From positions 6,323 through 70,322 of the forward strand of contig DAOLIT010000023.1 in assembly GCA_035328405.1 (NCBI GenBank): 64,000 bases of DNA, in the 5' to 3' direction. Under the pieces are notes generated by a model, which saw only the letters and a program-made list of their open reading frames with translations, was not told the DNA's origin and ran no database searches. Origin of the DNA: JAEUKA01 sp035328405 (GTDB lineage: Bacteria; Myxococcota_A; Polyangia; Palsa-1104; JAEUJZ01). The position numbers were made by a program, and so were the translations under genes. Shown one piece after another: positions 45,192 to 53,825 of this stretch. The number at the start of each line of letters is the position of its first letter. Position 1 is the first letter of the stretch.

Positions 45192-46005
45192 AGCGTGTGG
45201 TTGCAGTGCGGCAGCACATACAAAGCAGAGTGAGACAACGGGGAGCAACAGACTGGATGCCAAACACGATCATGAACACGATCATGAACACGATCATGAA
45301 CACGATCATGCACATCCACATTCCGACGGACACACGCATCGTGACGACGCCTTGGATGCTCACGAACAAAGGATCTCTGTAGGTCGCAGGGTATTGGAAA
45401 GGAACGATCAAGTTGCGGATCGGAATCACGCTTTTTTTGATCAACATGGAATTCGCGTGCTCCACCTGATGAGTTCACCCGGCGCAGGAAAGACTCTTTT
45501 GCTTGAAAAGACACTGGCGTTGGCGTCGAAAGATTCCCCCATTTCTGTTTTGGTTGGCGATGTCGAGCAAGATCTGGACGCACAACGGCTGGCAGCCGCA
45601 GGGGGACGTGTAAAACAGCTCAACACACATGGCTCATGTCATTTGGATGCAGCAAGCATTGAGCGGGAATTGGGGCACTTTGTGAAACCCGAAAAGGGAC
45701 TCCTGATCATTGAAAATGTGGGCAACTTGGTCTGCCCGGCTGCGTTCTCTTTGGGGGAACATGCAAAAGTAGTCCTTTTGTCCACTCCTGAGGGAGAAGA
45801 CAAGCCCAGCAAATACCCCCTCATCTTTCACGATGCCTCTTGCATCGTGATCACCAAGACGGATCTATTGCCTTATGTTCCGTTCCGCAAAGAACAGTGC
45901 GAATCCCACATTCGCGCCGTCAATCCCAAAGCGCCTATCTTGTGGCTCAGCGCGCTGACCAGCGACGGAATGTACCGGTGGATGGAGTATTTGCGAACGA
46001 TCTGA
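45184..46005 (+). CDS. hypB: Hydrogenase nickel-insertion GTPase HypB with His-rich N-terminus
   Basis: A 273-residue GTPase. The ATG at 45184 gives MCKACGC, the high-affinity nickel motif seen in some HypB proteins, followed by a His-rich stretch (about residues 28-52, HDHE repeats, HPHSDGHTH) that can store nickel. The GTPase core has the P-loop SSPGAGKT, GDVEQDLDAQR, the metal site HGSCHLDA and ITKTDL. The His tract is encoded by four 12-bp repeats at 45265-45312. It overlaps hypA. Confidence 0.96.
   Translation: MCKACGCSAAAHTKQSETTGSNRLDAKHDHEHDHEHDHEHDHAHPHSDGHTHRDDALDAHEQRISVGRRVLERNDQVADRNHAFFDQHGIRVLHLMSSPGAGKTLLLEKTLALASKDSPISVLVGDVEQDLDAQRLAAAGGRVKQLNTHGSCHLDAASIERELGHFVKPEKGLLIIENVGNLVCPAAFSLGEHAKVVLLSTPEGEDKPSKYPLIFHDASCIVITKTDLLPYVPFRKEQCESHIRAVNPKAPILWLSALTSDGMYRWMEYLRTI
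45265..45312 (+). repeat. Four 12-bp repeats encoding the HypB His tract
   Basis: The unit CACGATCATGAA is repeated three times exactly and once with a changed end, encoding HDHE x3 then HDHA. Copy-number change would alter nickel-binding residues without shifting the frame. Confidence 0.9.
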
Positions 46006-46115
46006 ATGTGGTCCAAGGGGGTCTACTGTCTGCGTCCCGCAACTGTCTTTTTTATGGCGAGGTCCGTGATAAATTGTGGACAAATCGCTGTGGTTTTGCT
46101 GCCCCTGTTCAGGAT

Positions 46116-46811
46116 ATGATGAGCATGCAGTCGTCGAGATGTTTCTGGCGGCAAGAGTTTGTTTTCCGTTGGCAACCTAGGGGACCTCAAGACATGTCTG
46201 ACCCTGGTCGACAAAACCTTGAACGAGTGGTTTGCAGTTCTTGCGTCGATCTGTTCAAGACGCATGGCGTTTTGTTGAAACCTCTTTCCCATTCCGCAGA
46301 AAAGCCGAGGTCACTTGCGGGCGGAAGTCATCCCTCTGTTCCGTTCCAAACTCCGTGGGCGAGTGAGGAATTGACCTCCCTTTTGGTGGGTCTGGTCTCG
46401 ATTTCAGGGGCAGGAATAGGAGGAAGTCTTGTCTTGGCAGGAATGTTTCCCGTGATCGCAGCGTGTTGTCCAGTACAGTCCGACGGAAGAAAATTCGCAG
46501 AAGACAATCCGACCGATGTCACCATGATGCGAGATGTGACGCGCGAATTGACAAACCAACTGGTTGGACGGATTCGGAATCGGCTGGTTGCAAACGGAAT
46601 TCTCTTTGACGCGCAACGGCCCACAGTCCTGTCTGGACAAAGCTCGGTTCGAGTCCTGGAAGCGCGCTCTTGTCCTCCTTTTGGATGGACCTCCAAGGTC
46701 GGCCCACTCTATCTTTGGTTTGACGTGGGGGCGTCTTTGGAGGTGTGCAAACAACTGGCCACAGCAACCGTGGAACCGGAACTCAAGGAGGGCGATCTCT
46801 TGCTCCTCTAG
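46116..46811 (+). CDS. CheX/CheC-like phosphatase-family protein
   Basis: A 231-residue protein with a Cys/Trp-rich N-terminal section of unclear fold (MMSMQSSRCFWRQEF) and a C-terminal CheX-like domain of about 140 residues. The signature is DVTRELTNQLVGRIRNRL, with the E-x2-N pair used by CheC/CheX/FliY phosphatases to dephosphorylate CheY-P, preceded by GLVSISGAGIGGSLVLAGMFP. The start could also be ATG 46194 (MSDPGRQNL). It sits between hypB and a CheY-like receiver gene, so the likely substrate is that receiver. No chemotaxis operon genes other than these are present. Confidence 0.78.
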   Translation: MMSMQSSRCFWRQEFVFRWQPRGPQDMSDPGRQNLERVVCSSCVDLFKTHGVLLKPLSHSAEKPRSLAGGSHPSVPFQTPWASEELTSLLVGLVSISGAGIGGSLVLAGMFPVIAACCPVQSDGRKFAEDNPTDVTMMRDVTRELTNQLVGRIRNRLVANGILFDAQRPTVLSGQSSVRVLEARSCPPFGWTSKVGPLYLWFDVGASLEVCKQLATATVEPELKEGDLLLL

Positions 46812-46840
46812 TGTCTGTGGTTCCAAGCGGAGAACATGTC

Positions 46841-47239
46841 GTGAACAGTCGAAAAGTTCTGGTGATAGACGACTCTTTGGTTATCCGACAGACCGTCGGA
46901 GATGTCCTGCGCTCGGCAGGATTTGAAGTCCTCGAAGCGGCAGATGGTGAGCAGGGGTTTCGAGCCATTTCGCAAGCGGAACGTGGGACCCCTTTCACGT
47001 TGATCGTATCCGATGTGAAGATGCCCTACTTGGATGGCTTTGGCATGATCGAGCGCGTGCGCGCACAAAAACTTGCGACCAAAACTCCGATCGTCATGCT
47101 GACTGCCGAGGCTGACCCTGCTCTTGTTGCACGGGCCAAGACGTTGGGAGTCCGCGCATGGATGGTCAAGCCGCTGAAAGCAGAGACCCTTCTCCGTTTG
47201 GCCAAGCGAATGCTTCTGGAAAGTCCGAGCTACGGATAG
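46841..47239 (+). CDS. Single-domain CheY-like response regulator
   Basis: A 132-residue receiver domain with no output domain. Acidic pocket DD in KVLVIDDSLVIR, phospho-acceptor Asp in LIVSDVKMPYLDG, Thr in VMLTAEAD and Lys in WMVKPLKAE are all present. The start is a GTG at 46841 with a GGAG-containing upstream sequence; the upstream in-frame extension overlaps the previous gene. It is flanked by the CheX-like gene and the Rieske kinase gene, making it the probable target of both. Confidence 0.92.
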   Translation: MNSRKVLVIDDSLVIRQTVGDVLRSAGFEVLEAADGEQGFRAISQAERGTPFTLIVSDVKMPYLDGFGMIERVRAQKLATKTPIVMLTAEADPALVARAKTLGVRAWMVKPLKAETLLRLAKRMLLESPSYG

Positions 47240-47262
47240 ATGAAACCGCAAAAGAGGTGCGT

Positions 47263-50200
47263 GTGACCACCGAAACAGGGGAACCCCTTGCAGACGACCT
47301 TCAGGTGATCGAACTGACCGAGATCACGCCGCGAAAGATCTTGGGAGACCTACGTTGGACCGGCAAAGCAAAGTTTCCGGGGGCTCTGCGTGGGCGTTCC
47401 ATAGTGGTCTTTCTCATTGAGGAACAGTTGGTCGGAATCTCAGCGTTTTGCCCGCACGAACAGGCCAATCTTTCCGAGGCTGTGTTTGTCTCACCGTGGG
47501 TTCTGGAGTGCCCCCTTCACCACAATCATTATGACCTCCGAACGGGCGTGATCAGCACGTTCAAGGTTGACATGCGCGACGACAAAATCTACTTGTTTTG
47601 GAACGCGAACAATCGACAAGCCGTTCCATACAATTTTGCGCAAGAAGTTCCCGTTCACAAACGCAGCGAAGATGAGCGTGTGGTCATGCTGGAAGCGGAG
47701 GTCGCAGCACTGACCAAGGCCGCAGATCTTCGCACGCAACAGGTGATCGAGACTCTGAAGCAAATGGAGTCCATGATCTCGCAAGTAGAAGAGAAACGGG
47801 AGGCGCTCGGCAAGGCAAACACCGAACTTACGTCTGTCAATGAGTTTGTGAATCGAGTCAAAAACACGATGCGTGAGGTACTCCTGGTGCTTGACAATCA
47901 GGGGCGCATCCGTGACTCGAACCATCGGCTGCACGATCTGTTGGGGTATTCCGAAAAGGAGATCAATGGGCGCGGCCTCGATATGTTCCTGAGCCCGGAA
48001 GACCTTGCGACGTTTCAGAAACAGACTGCCGAAGGGCAACAGGCCGAGTTCGAAGGCAACTTGCACGACAACAAGGGGGACACCTTCCCTCATCTGTTGC
48101 GTAGTGCTTGGCTCCATTCCCCAAGCGGAAAAAGGGAGGGAGTCGTTGTCGTTGGTACCGACATTCGCCAGATCCGTGAAGCCCGCCAAGAAATCGCTTC
48201 CGCCTACGCAAAAGTTAGAGAACTTCTCGACAACATGCGACAAGCGGTGTTCGTCGTGTTGCCGTCCGGGAAGATAGTCCATCCGGTTTCGCGATTCTCG
48301 TCCACCGTGTTTGGCTGCGACATCTTGGAAAAAAATGTTTTCGATGTCCTTTTCAAAGATGTCAGCCGCAACACGGAAGTCTTTTCGTTGTTGCGGACTG
48401 CATTCATCACGACTTTCGATGCAGACGATCTTCAATGGATGCTGATGGAGGAACACTTTCCACGAAGAATCCTGACTCGAACCATCGGACATGAGGACTA
48501 CAGAATCCTGAAAGTGGATTACTGTCCGCTGCGAAACGAAAGCGGGATGATGGAACGGTTGATGTTGGTTGTGGAGGACATCACGCGACTTGAGAATTTG
48601 GAAAAGGAGATCGAACGGGAAAAACAAACAAACTCTCGACGAATACAAATCGTCGAGGAGCTGGCCAAACACAGTCTGGACGAATTGCGAATGTTCTTTT
48701 CCACTGCCCATTCACTTCTCGAAAAGTCACGGGAAGCAATGCGTTTTGGACGCTCAGGGACTACGGACTTGTTGCGTGCCTTGCACACGCTCAAAGGCAA
48801 TGCTCGGACGATGGGATTCCGCTTGATTGGGCAGCAAGCGCACCAAACAGAGGACGCTGTATCGATCTGGATCACCGGTTCAGAGGACTCCCATTCGCTG
48901 GAAAGTCGCACGAAAGAAGAACTGAATGTGCTTCAACGGCAACTCGGGGAGTACAGCCATCTCGCTGAGTCCGTTCTCCACATAGAAAATGAATTTGAAG
49001 CGCGTTCTCTCAAACAACTTCACGACCGGATGATCGCGCTGGATGTCTGTGTATCCGCATGGTTGGGTACACGAGTGCCGCGAACAGAATCCACTGATGA
49101 GTCCCCCTTTCGCGTGATTCCGATGCAGGATTTGTCGTTCGCACTGCAACAGGTAGAAGAAGCCAGCGCAGCGGCTTCCAGCGATGAAGTTCACACAAGA
49201 CTCGGCGAGGTACAGACGTTGGTGGGCTCTCTTTTAGGAGACGTTTCTTCGGCCTCCATGAGTGCTGCGGAATCCGCTTTTCGCCGAGCGATTTTGCATC
49301 TTCAAACGACAGTGCTGGCACTCTGTACCAAGTCACAAGCCTGTCCCCCTTATGTGCTCGCTCGTTCGCGTTGGATCGATCTATTTGTAGCCCTCCATTC
49401 GTACACTCGCGTCGTACTTCGCACTTCCACAACCACCGCAAGTGTGCATCGGAAAAAAGATGAGGTCTTGCAATCAGCCCGCGCGCTCGACGAGGAATAC
49501 ATCCTGATGTTGTTCCATGGGGGTCCAGCCCTACCGACTCCAGAGAAACTGCGTGAAGCATGGCGTCATGTTGCATTTTTGTGTGTGCTGGAATCCTTGG
49601 CGGCAGTCCGTACACAGGATCGAATCGAAGTGCTAACAGCGTTGGATTCCCCGGAATGCTCAGATGCTGATTTGGTTCGCAAAATGGAACAACTCGGAAG
49701 CCGAGGTGGACTGTTTGTGTCCTGCCTTTTTGCGCTGAATCAAACCGGAGTTTGCCCACGACACGCATTGGGAATTTTGGCTGACTTGTTTGGTCTCGAT
49801 GGGGTAGGACAAGCTGCGCGACTCTTTTTGACAGAACGAAGTCTGCCTCAGTTGACAGAGTTCCTTACAGAGTTCGGAAAGGAGTGCAATCCAGCTACCG
49901 CAAATGGCTTTCTCTCTGAGTTGGGTAGCTTGGGAACCTTGTTCTCTCAGGAGGACCCCGTTCCAAGTCTGTACCTGAAAAAGAGCGATGTGTTGCGACA
50001 GATTCGCAGCATCATGGCGGTGATGTCAGGCCGCTATCAGTTGTTCTTTGAACCATCGCAACTGCTGAATGTTGCAGCCTACAATTTCTTTGCTCTCAAA
50101 CAAGCCATCAACCGTTTCCGTGTTGAACAGACTGAACAGGGGTTTGCTGAAATCGAGCGTAGGTTGACTCACTTGCTCGATGTCCCCATCGCCCCTGTTC

Positions 50201-50745
50201 TGTACAAGTGTCACGACATGGTGACAGAAATCGCGGCTGCTGAGCACAAAAGGGTTCGCTTTCGGATCACGGGAGACGCTACTCTGTCACTCCCAGAAAC
50301 GTCTCTGTCTGCTGTACAAAATGCGGTTGTGCAACTCCTGCGGAATGCGGTGGATCACGGTGTGGAACACCCGGAAGTCCGCGAAATGCAAGGAAAGCCT
50401 GCGGTCGCAGATCTTGAGTTGGAATGCAAAAAGGATCACAAGGCGATCGTTCTTATGCTGCGCGATGATGGTGCGGGGATCGATACGAAGCTCTTGATTG
50501 GGAAAGCAGTTCGCGCAGGTTTGATGAACGAACAGGAGGCGGCAAGCGCGACTCACGAACAAGCCCTTTCGCTGATTTTTGAGCCAGGAATCTCGACGGC
50601 AGAACGCGTTAGTCACATTTCTGGAAGGGGCATGGGAATGTGCATCGTAAAACGCGATTTGGCGCACATTTCCGCAACCATCACCGTGCGAAGTCAGCGC
50701 GGGGTGGGGACAGAATTCATGATTCGCATCGGATGTTTGGACTGA
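47263..50745 (+). CDS. Rieske-PAS-Hpt-CheA-like histidine kinase
   Basis: A 1160-residue cytoplasmic kinase. The GTG start at 47263 has AAAGAGG upstream. Residues ~45-115 are a Rieske [2Fe-2S] domain: Cys63-x-His65 (FCPHEQAN) and Cys83-x2-His86 (ECPLHHNHYD). A coiled coil (~140-195) leads to two PAS-like regions (~200-305 and ~320-445, the first with LLVLDNQGRIRDSN). His508 in ALHTLKGNARTMGF is a CheA-type Hpt phosphoacceptor. About 500 residues without recognised domains follow. The C-terminus is a CheA-type ATPase: NAVDHGVEHPE (~1028), DDGAGID (~1068), SGRGMGM (~1120). No CheW-binding domain, membrane segment or receiver is present. It is flanked by a CheY-like receiver and the hydrogenase small subunit, so it is probably a redox-sensing kinase linked to H2 oxidation. 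Confidence 0.9.
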   Translation: MTTETGEPLADDLQVIELTEITPRKILGDLRWTGKAKFPGALRGRSIVVFLIEEQLVGISAFCPHEQANLSEAVFVSPWVLECPLHHNHYDLRTGVISTFKVDMRDDKIYLFWNANNRQAVPYNFAQEVPVHKRSEDERVVMLEAEVAALTKAADLRTQQVIETLKQMESMISQVEEKREALGKANTELTSVNEFVNRVKNTMREVLLVLDNQGRIRDSNHRLHDLLGYSEKEINGRGLDMFLSPEDLATFQKQTAEGQQAEFEGNLHDNKGDTFPHLLRSAWLHSPSGKREGVVVVGTDIRQIREARQEIASAYAKVRELLDNMRQAVFVVLPSGKIVHPVSRFSSTVFGCDILEKNVFDVLFKDVSRNTEVFSLLRTAFITTFDADDLQWMLMEEHFPRRILTRTIGHEDYRILKVDYCPLRNESGMMERLMLVVEDITRLENLEKEIEREKQTNSRRIQIVEELAKHSLDELRMFFSTAHSLLEKSREAMRFGRSGTTDLLRALHTLKGNARTMGFRLIGQQAHQTEDAVSIWITGSEDSHSLESRTKEELNVLQRQLGEYSHLAESVLHIENEFEARSLKQLHDRMIALDVCVSAWLGTRVPRTESTDESPFRVIPMQDLSFALQQVEEASAAASSDEVHTRLGEVQTLVGSLLGDVSSASMSAAESAFRRAILHLQTTVLALCTKSQACPPYVLARSRWIDLFVALHSYTRVVLRTSTTTASVHRKKDEVLQSARALDEEYILMLFHGGPALPTPEKLREAWRHVAFLCVLESLAAVRTQDRIEVLTALDSPECSDADLVRKMEQLGSRGGLFVSCLFALNQTGVCPRHALGILADLFGLDGVGQAARLFLTERSLPQLTEFLTEFGKECNPATANGFLSELGSLGTLFSQEDPVPSLYLKKSDVLRQIRSIMAVMSGRYQLFFEPSQLLNVAAYNFFALKQAINRFRVEQTEQGFAEIERRLTHLLDVPIAPVLYKCHDMVTEIAAAEHKRVRFRITGDATLSLPETSLSAVQNAVVQLLRNAVDHGVEHPEVREMQGKPAVADLELECKKDHKAIVLMLRDDGAGIDTKLLIGKAVRAGLMNEQEAASATHEQALSLIFEPGISTAERVSHISGRGMGMCIVKRDLAHISATITVRSQRGVGTEFMIRIGCLD

Positions 50746-50759
50746 AGGAGGATGAAGAC

Positions 50760-51695
50760 ATGCTCTCTCTGTTGTGGATTCAAGCCGGTGCCTGTAGTGG
50801 CGATTCCATGGCACTCCTTTCGGCAGAGTCTCCTGATCTTTTGCAGGCGCTGGAAGCGTTGCACATCGAAATTCTGTGGCATCCGTCTTTGTCCACAGTG
50901 TCGCTCGCTTTCGTCGCAGAGCCTATTCTTGCGGGCGAACGCCCCCTGAACATTCTCGTGATCGAGGGGGCGATTCTGACCGGACCGGATGGAACAGGAA
51001 TGTTCGATACGTTTCAGGGGAAGCCCCGAAAGGACTTTGTGTTGAATCTCTGTGAACAGGCTGATGTCATCGTTGCGGTGGGGACGTGTGCCGCGTTTGG
51101 GGGTATTCCGGCAGCACATCCAAATCCAACGGACGCGGTGGGAATGCAATTCCTGCGAGAGGAATTGGAAGGGGGACTTTTGGAAGCGGGTTGGCGATCC
51201 AAAAAGGGGTTGCCTGTCATCAATCTGTCAGGCTGTCCTGTTCACCCGAACACAGTTTTGCAAACTTTGGCATTTGTAGCGACGGGTGCGAAACTCGAAC
51301 TCGACCATTTGCACAGGCCGGCAGAATTCTATGAAACGCTGGTCCATCAAGGTTGCACGCGCAATGAATATCACGAATACGACGTAGAAGAGACGCGCCT
51401 TGGGACTGCGGGTTGTATGTTTTTCAATTTGGGATGTCAGGGGCCTCGAACGATTGCCACTTGCAACGCCATTTTGTGGAACGGACAGAGCAGCAAAACC
51501 AGAGCAGGAGTTCCCTGTTTTGGTTGCACTTCCCCCTCCTTTCCAAGACCCGAAGACCTGTTTGTGACTGAAAAATTGGGCTCCGTTCCAACGCGCTTGC
51601 CCTTGGGAGTGGATCGAGCCGCGTACATGTCTTACAAGGGACTCGCTGCTGCGGCGGTCCCGTTGCGTCTCACCAACCGAAAGACAAAATTCTAG
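50760..51695 (+). CDS. hupS: [NiFe] hydrogenase small subunit, group 2-like
   Basis: A 311-residue electron-transfer subunit carrying three Fe-S clusters. Start ATG 50760 has GGAGG 8 bp upstream. Cys12 in QAGACSGDS, VGTCAAFGGIP and SGCPVHP are proximal-cluster ligands; the other clusters use HQGCTRN, GCMFFNLGCQGP, ATCNAILW and SKTRAGVPCFGCTSPSFP. There is no twin-arginine signal peptide, so the enzyme is cytoplasmic. The motifs resemble cyanobacterial-type HupS (group 2a) and related group 2 enzymes, including putative H2-sensing ones, more than membrane-bound group 1. It directly follows the Rieske kinase gene. Confidence 0.93.
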   Translation: MLSLLWIQAGACSGDSMALLSAESPDLLQALEALHIEILWHPSLSTVSLAFVAEPILAGERPLNILVIEGAILTGPDGTGMFDTFQGKPRKDFVLNLCEQADVIVAVGTCAAFGGIPAAHPNPTDAVGMQFLREELEGGLLEAGWRSKKGLPVINLSGCPVHPNTVLQTLAFVATGAKLELDHLHRPAEFYETLVHQGCTRNEYHEYDVEETRLGTAGCMFFNLGCQGPRTIATCNAILWNGQSSKTRAGVPCFGCTSPSFPRPEDLFVTEKLGSVPTRLPLGVDRAAYMSYKGLAAAAVPLRLTNRKTKF

Positions 51696-51771
51696 AAGCA
51701 ATGTCTCCCACCCGACTGAGAATTTCGCGTTCTGACTTTGGTATAGGGAGTTTCAGAAACAAGAGGATGCC

Positions 51772-53307
51772 GTGAACAAGACGCTGACGCTCGACATGAA
51801 CCGCGTAGAGGGAGACCTCCAAGTCAAAGTGAGTGTGGCCGATGGAGTGGTCCAGGATGCGTGGATGCTCGGGACCATGTTTCGGGGGTTTGAACAGATC
51901 ATGCTAGGCAGAGCGCCTATGGATGCGCTCGTCATCACACCCCGAATTTGCGGAATTTGTGGAACCGGACACCTGTACGCGGCGGTGTCTGCTTTGGAAA
52001 CCGCGTTGCAGATTCCCTCGGCACCGAATGGAACACGAGTCCGCAACATTTGTTTGATGGCAGAGGAGATCCAATCCGATGCGCGCCACGCCTTCCTGAT
52101 GTTCACGATCGACCTATGTCACAAACGCTACGCAAACATGGATGGATATTCGCAAATCGTCGAAGCGTTCGAGGCATTCAGGGGACGGATTTATCGTGCG
52201 ACAGTCGTGCAGACAAAGAAACTGCTCGAAATCGTCGCGCTGTTCGGGGGACAGTGGCCACACTCCTCCTACATGATTCCGGGGGGCGTCGCGACGCTTG
52301 GGAATCGCCGCGCGATTGTGAAGTCTCTCAGCATCGTGGATGCCTATACTCAGTGGTATGAACGGGAAGTATTGGGTTGTTCACTGGATCGCTGGCTTGC
52401 GATCCAAAGTGAGGACGATCTTTTTGCGTGGCTCGATGAGAAAAGTGAGCACCGAAACAGCGCCTTCGGTTTGTTTCTGGGTTTTGCAAAGCGCATCGGC
52501 TTGGAAAAACTCGGTCGGGGAAATGGCAATCTGCTGAGTTACGGAGTGTATTTTGATCCAGAGGGATTTCAGCCTCCCTATCGAGATCGCGTGTGCCTGC
52601 GGCCGGGTGGCTTTTACGATGCAGAAACGCAGACGATACAACCCTTTTCACAAGAACATGTGGCTGAACATGTGAAGTATTCCCATTTTGAAGGGGAGGA
52701 CAAAGGAACGCATCCGTCTTGCGGAAAAACCATTCCCCTTTTTCAAAAAGGGGGCAACAAGTACTCGTGGGCAAAGGCACCCCGATACCGAGATCAAGTG
52801 GTCGAAACAGGCTGCCTGGCAGAGCTTTACATGGCAGGTGATCCGTTGGCCCAGTCCTTGTTTCAAAAAGGCGGAGCAACTGTCTTCACACGTCAAATTT
52901 GTCGTTTTCATCGTCCGGCACTGTCTCTCGTTGCGATTCGGAACATGCTGATTGCATTGGAAAAGCGTTTTCTGGACTCGTTCTACGAGCCCCCAAAAGA
53001 GGGACTGGATGGCGACGGTGACGGTGTTGGTCTTGTCCATGCTGCCCGAGGCGCACTGGGACATTGGGTGGGTTTCCGTGCAGGCCGAATTACGCGCTAT
53101 CAAGTCATTTCCCCAACATCATGGAATGCATCCCCTAGAGATTCCTATGGACGCAGAGGACACTGGGAACAGAGTTTGATCGGAACGCCGATTCAGGACG
53201 AATCCGATCCCATCGAGCTGGGCCATGTGATTCGTTCGCACGATGCGTGTCTGGTGTGCGCAGTCCACTTTTTGGAAAGCGGACGGAAGTACTCCTATGT
53301 TGTGTAG
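51772..53307 (+). CDS. hupL: [NiFe] hydrogenase large subunit, group 2-like
   Basis: A 511-residue catalytic subunit. GTG start at 51772 with AAGAGG upstream. The first nickel motif is RICGICGTGH (Cys60, Cys63); the second is DACLVCAVH (Cys493, Cys496, His499). The canonical Pro of DPCxxC is replaced by Ala. A 12-residue tail FLESGRKYSYVV follows His499 and is presumably cut off by the protease encoded next, so the subunit appears to be proteolytically matured. The conserved acid RVEGD is at residues 11-15. It starts 76 bp after the small-subunit gene. Confidence 0.94.
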   Translation: MNKTLTLDMNRVEGDLQVKVSVADGVVQDAWMLGTMFRGFEQIMLGRAPMDALVITPRICGICGTGHLYAAVSALETALQIPSAPNGTRVRNICLMAEEIQSDARHAFLMFTIDLCHKRYANMDGYSQIVEAFEAFRGRIYRATVVQTKKLLEIVALFGGQWPHSSYMIPGGVATLGNRRAIVKSLSIVDAYTQWYEREVLGCSLDRWLAIQSEDDLFAWLDEKSEHRNSAFGLFLGFAKRIGLEKLGRGNGNLLSYGVYFDPEGFQPPYRDRVCLRPGGFYDAETQTIQPFSQEHVAEHVKYSHFEGEDKGTHPSCGKTIPLFQKGGNKYSWAKAPRYRDQVVETGCLAELYMAGDPLAQSLFQKGGATVFTRQICRFHRPALSLVAIRNMLIALEKRFLDSFYEPPKEGLDGDGDGVGLVHAARGALGHWVGFRAGRITRYQVISPTSWNASPRDSYGRRGHWEQSLIGTPIQDESDPIELGHVIRSHDACLVCAVHFLESGRKYSYVV

Positions 53308-53336
53308 CCTGTAGCTTCCAGGAAGAACCTATCGCC

Positions 53337-53816
53337 TTGGCCCCATCGATTCACATCATCTGTTTTGGCAATTTACTTTCGGGAGACGACGGTTTCGGAA
53401 TCCATGTCTACCACCGGCTCCTTTTGGAGACATTTCCGACTGAAGTCAAGATCTTCGACGCGGGTCTTATGGGGCTTTCTGCTCTTTCACTTTTCGACGA
53501 TTGCGATGTCGCGGTGGTGATCGATGCGGTGTTGTCCCAAGGTGACATCGGCCACGTACACACACTACCCCTTTCCGCGTTTCGATCTCCTGTAGATGCG
53601 TTCTCTGCGCATGCCCTGGATTTGCATCATCTGTTTCATCTGCTTCCTGTGCTTCATGATGGGACTCCTCCCAAGACCTTGGTCATAGGAGCAGAGATTG
53701 AGCCGCCATCGGGCACATTCAGCATGGCTTTGTCCGTGAAACTCGTGCCTGCGGTCGAAGCTGCGGTCGTCGAGATCAAAAAAGTTCTCCAGGAGTATTT
53801 GCCTGCGTGCCTGTAG
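53337..53816 (+). CDS. Hydrogenase maturation endopeptidase (HupD/HycI family)
   Basis: A 159-residue M52-family protease that removes the C-terminal tail of the large subunit after nickel insertion. The signature GNLLSGDDGFGIHV has the metal-binding Asp, and DAGLMGL and VVIDAVLSQG match the other conserved elements, with the final His in SAHALDLHHLF. The only in-frame start codons near the conserved beginning are non-ATG; TTG at 53337 (LAPSIHIICFGN) is the best candidate. The reading frame also stays open upstream into the large-subunit gene. Confidence 0.88.
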   Translation: MAPSIHIICFGNLLSGDDGFGIHVYHRLLLETFPTEVKIFDAGLMGLSALSLFDDCDVAVVIDAVLSQGDIGHVHTLPLSAFRSPVDAFSAHALDLHHLFHLLPVLHDGTPPKTLVIGAEIEPPSGTFSMALSVKLVPAVEAAVVEIKKVLQEYLPACL

Positions 53817-53825
53817 AAAGGGAGA

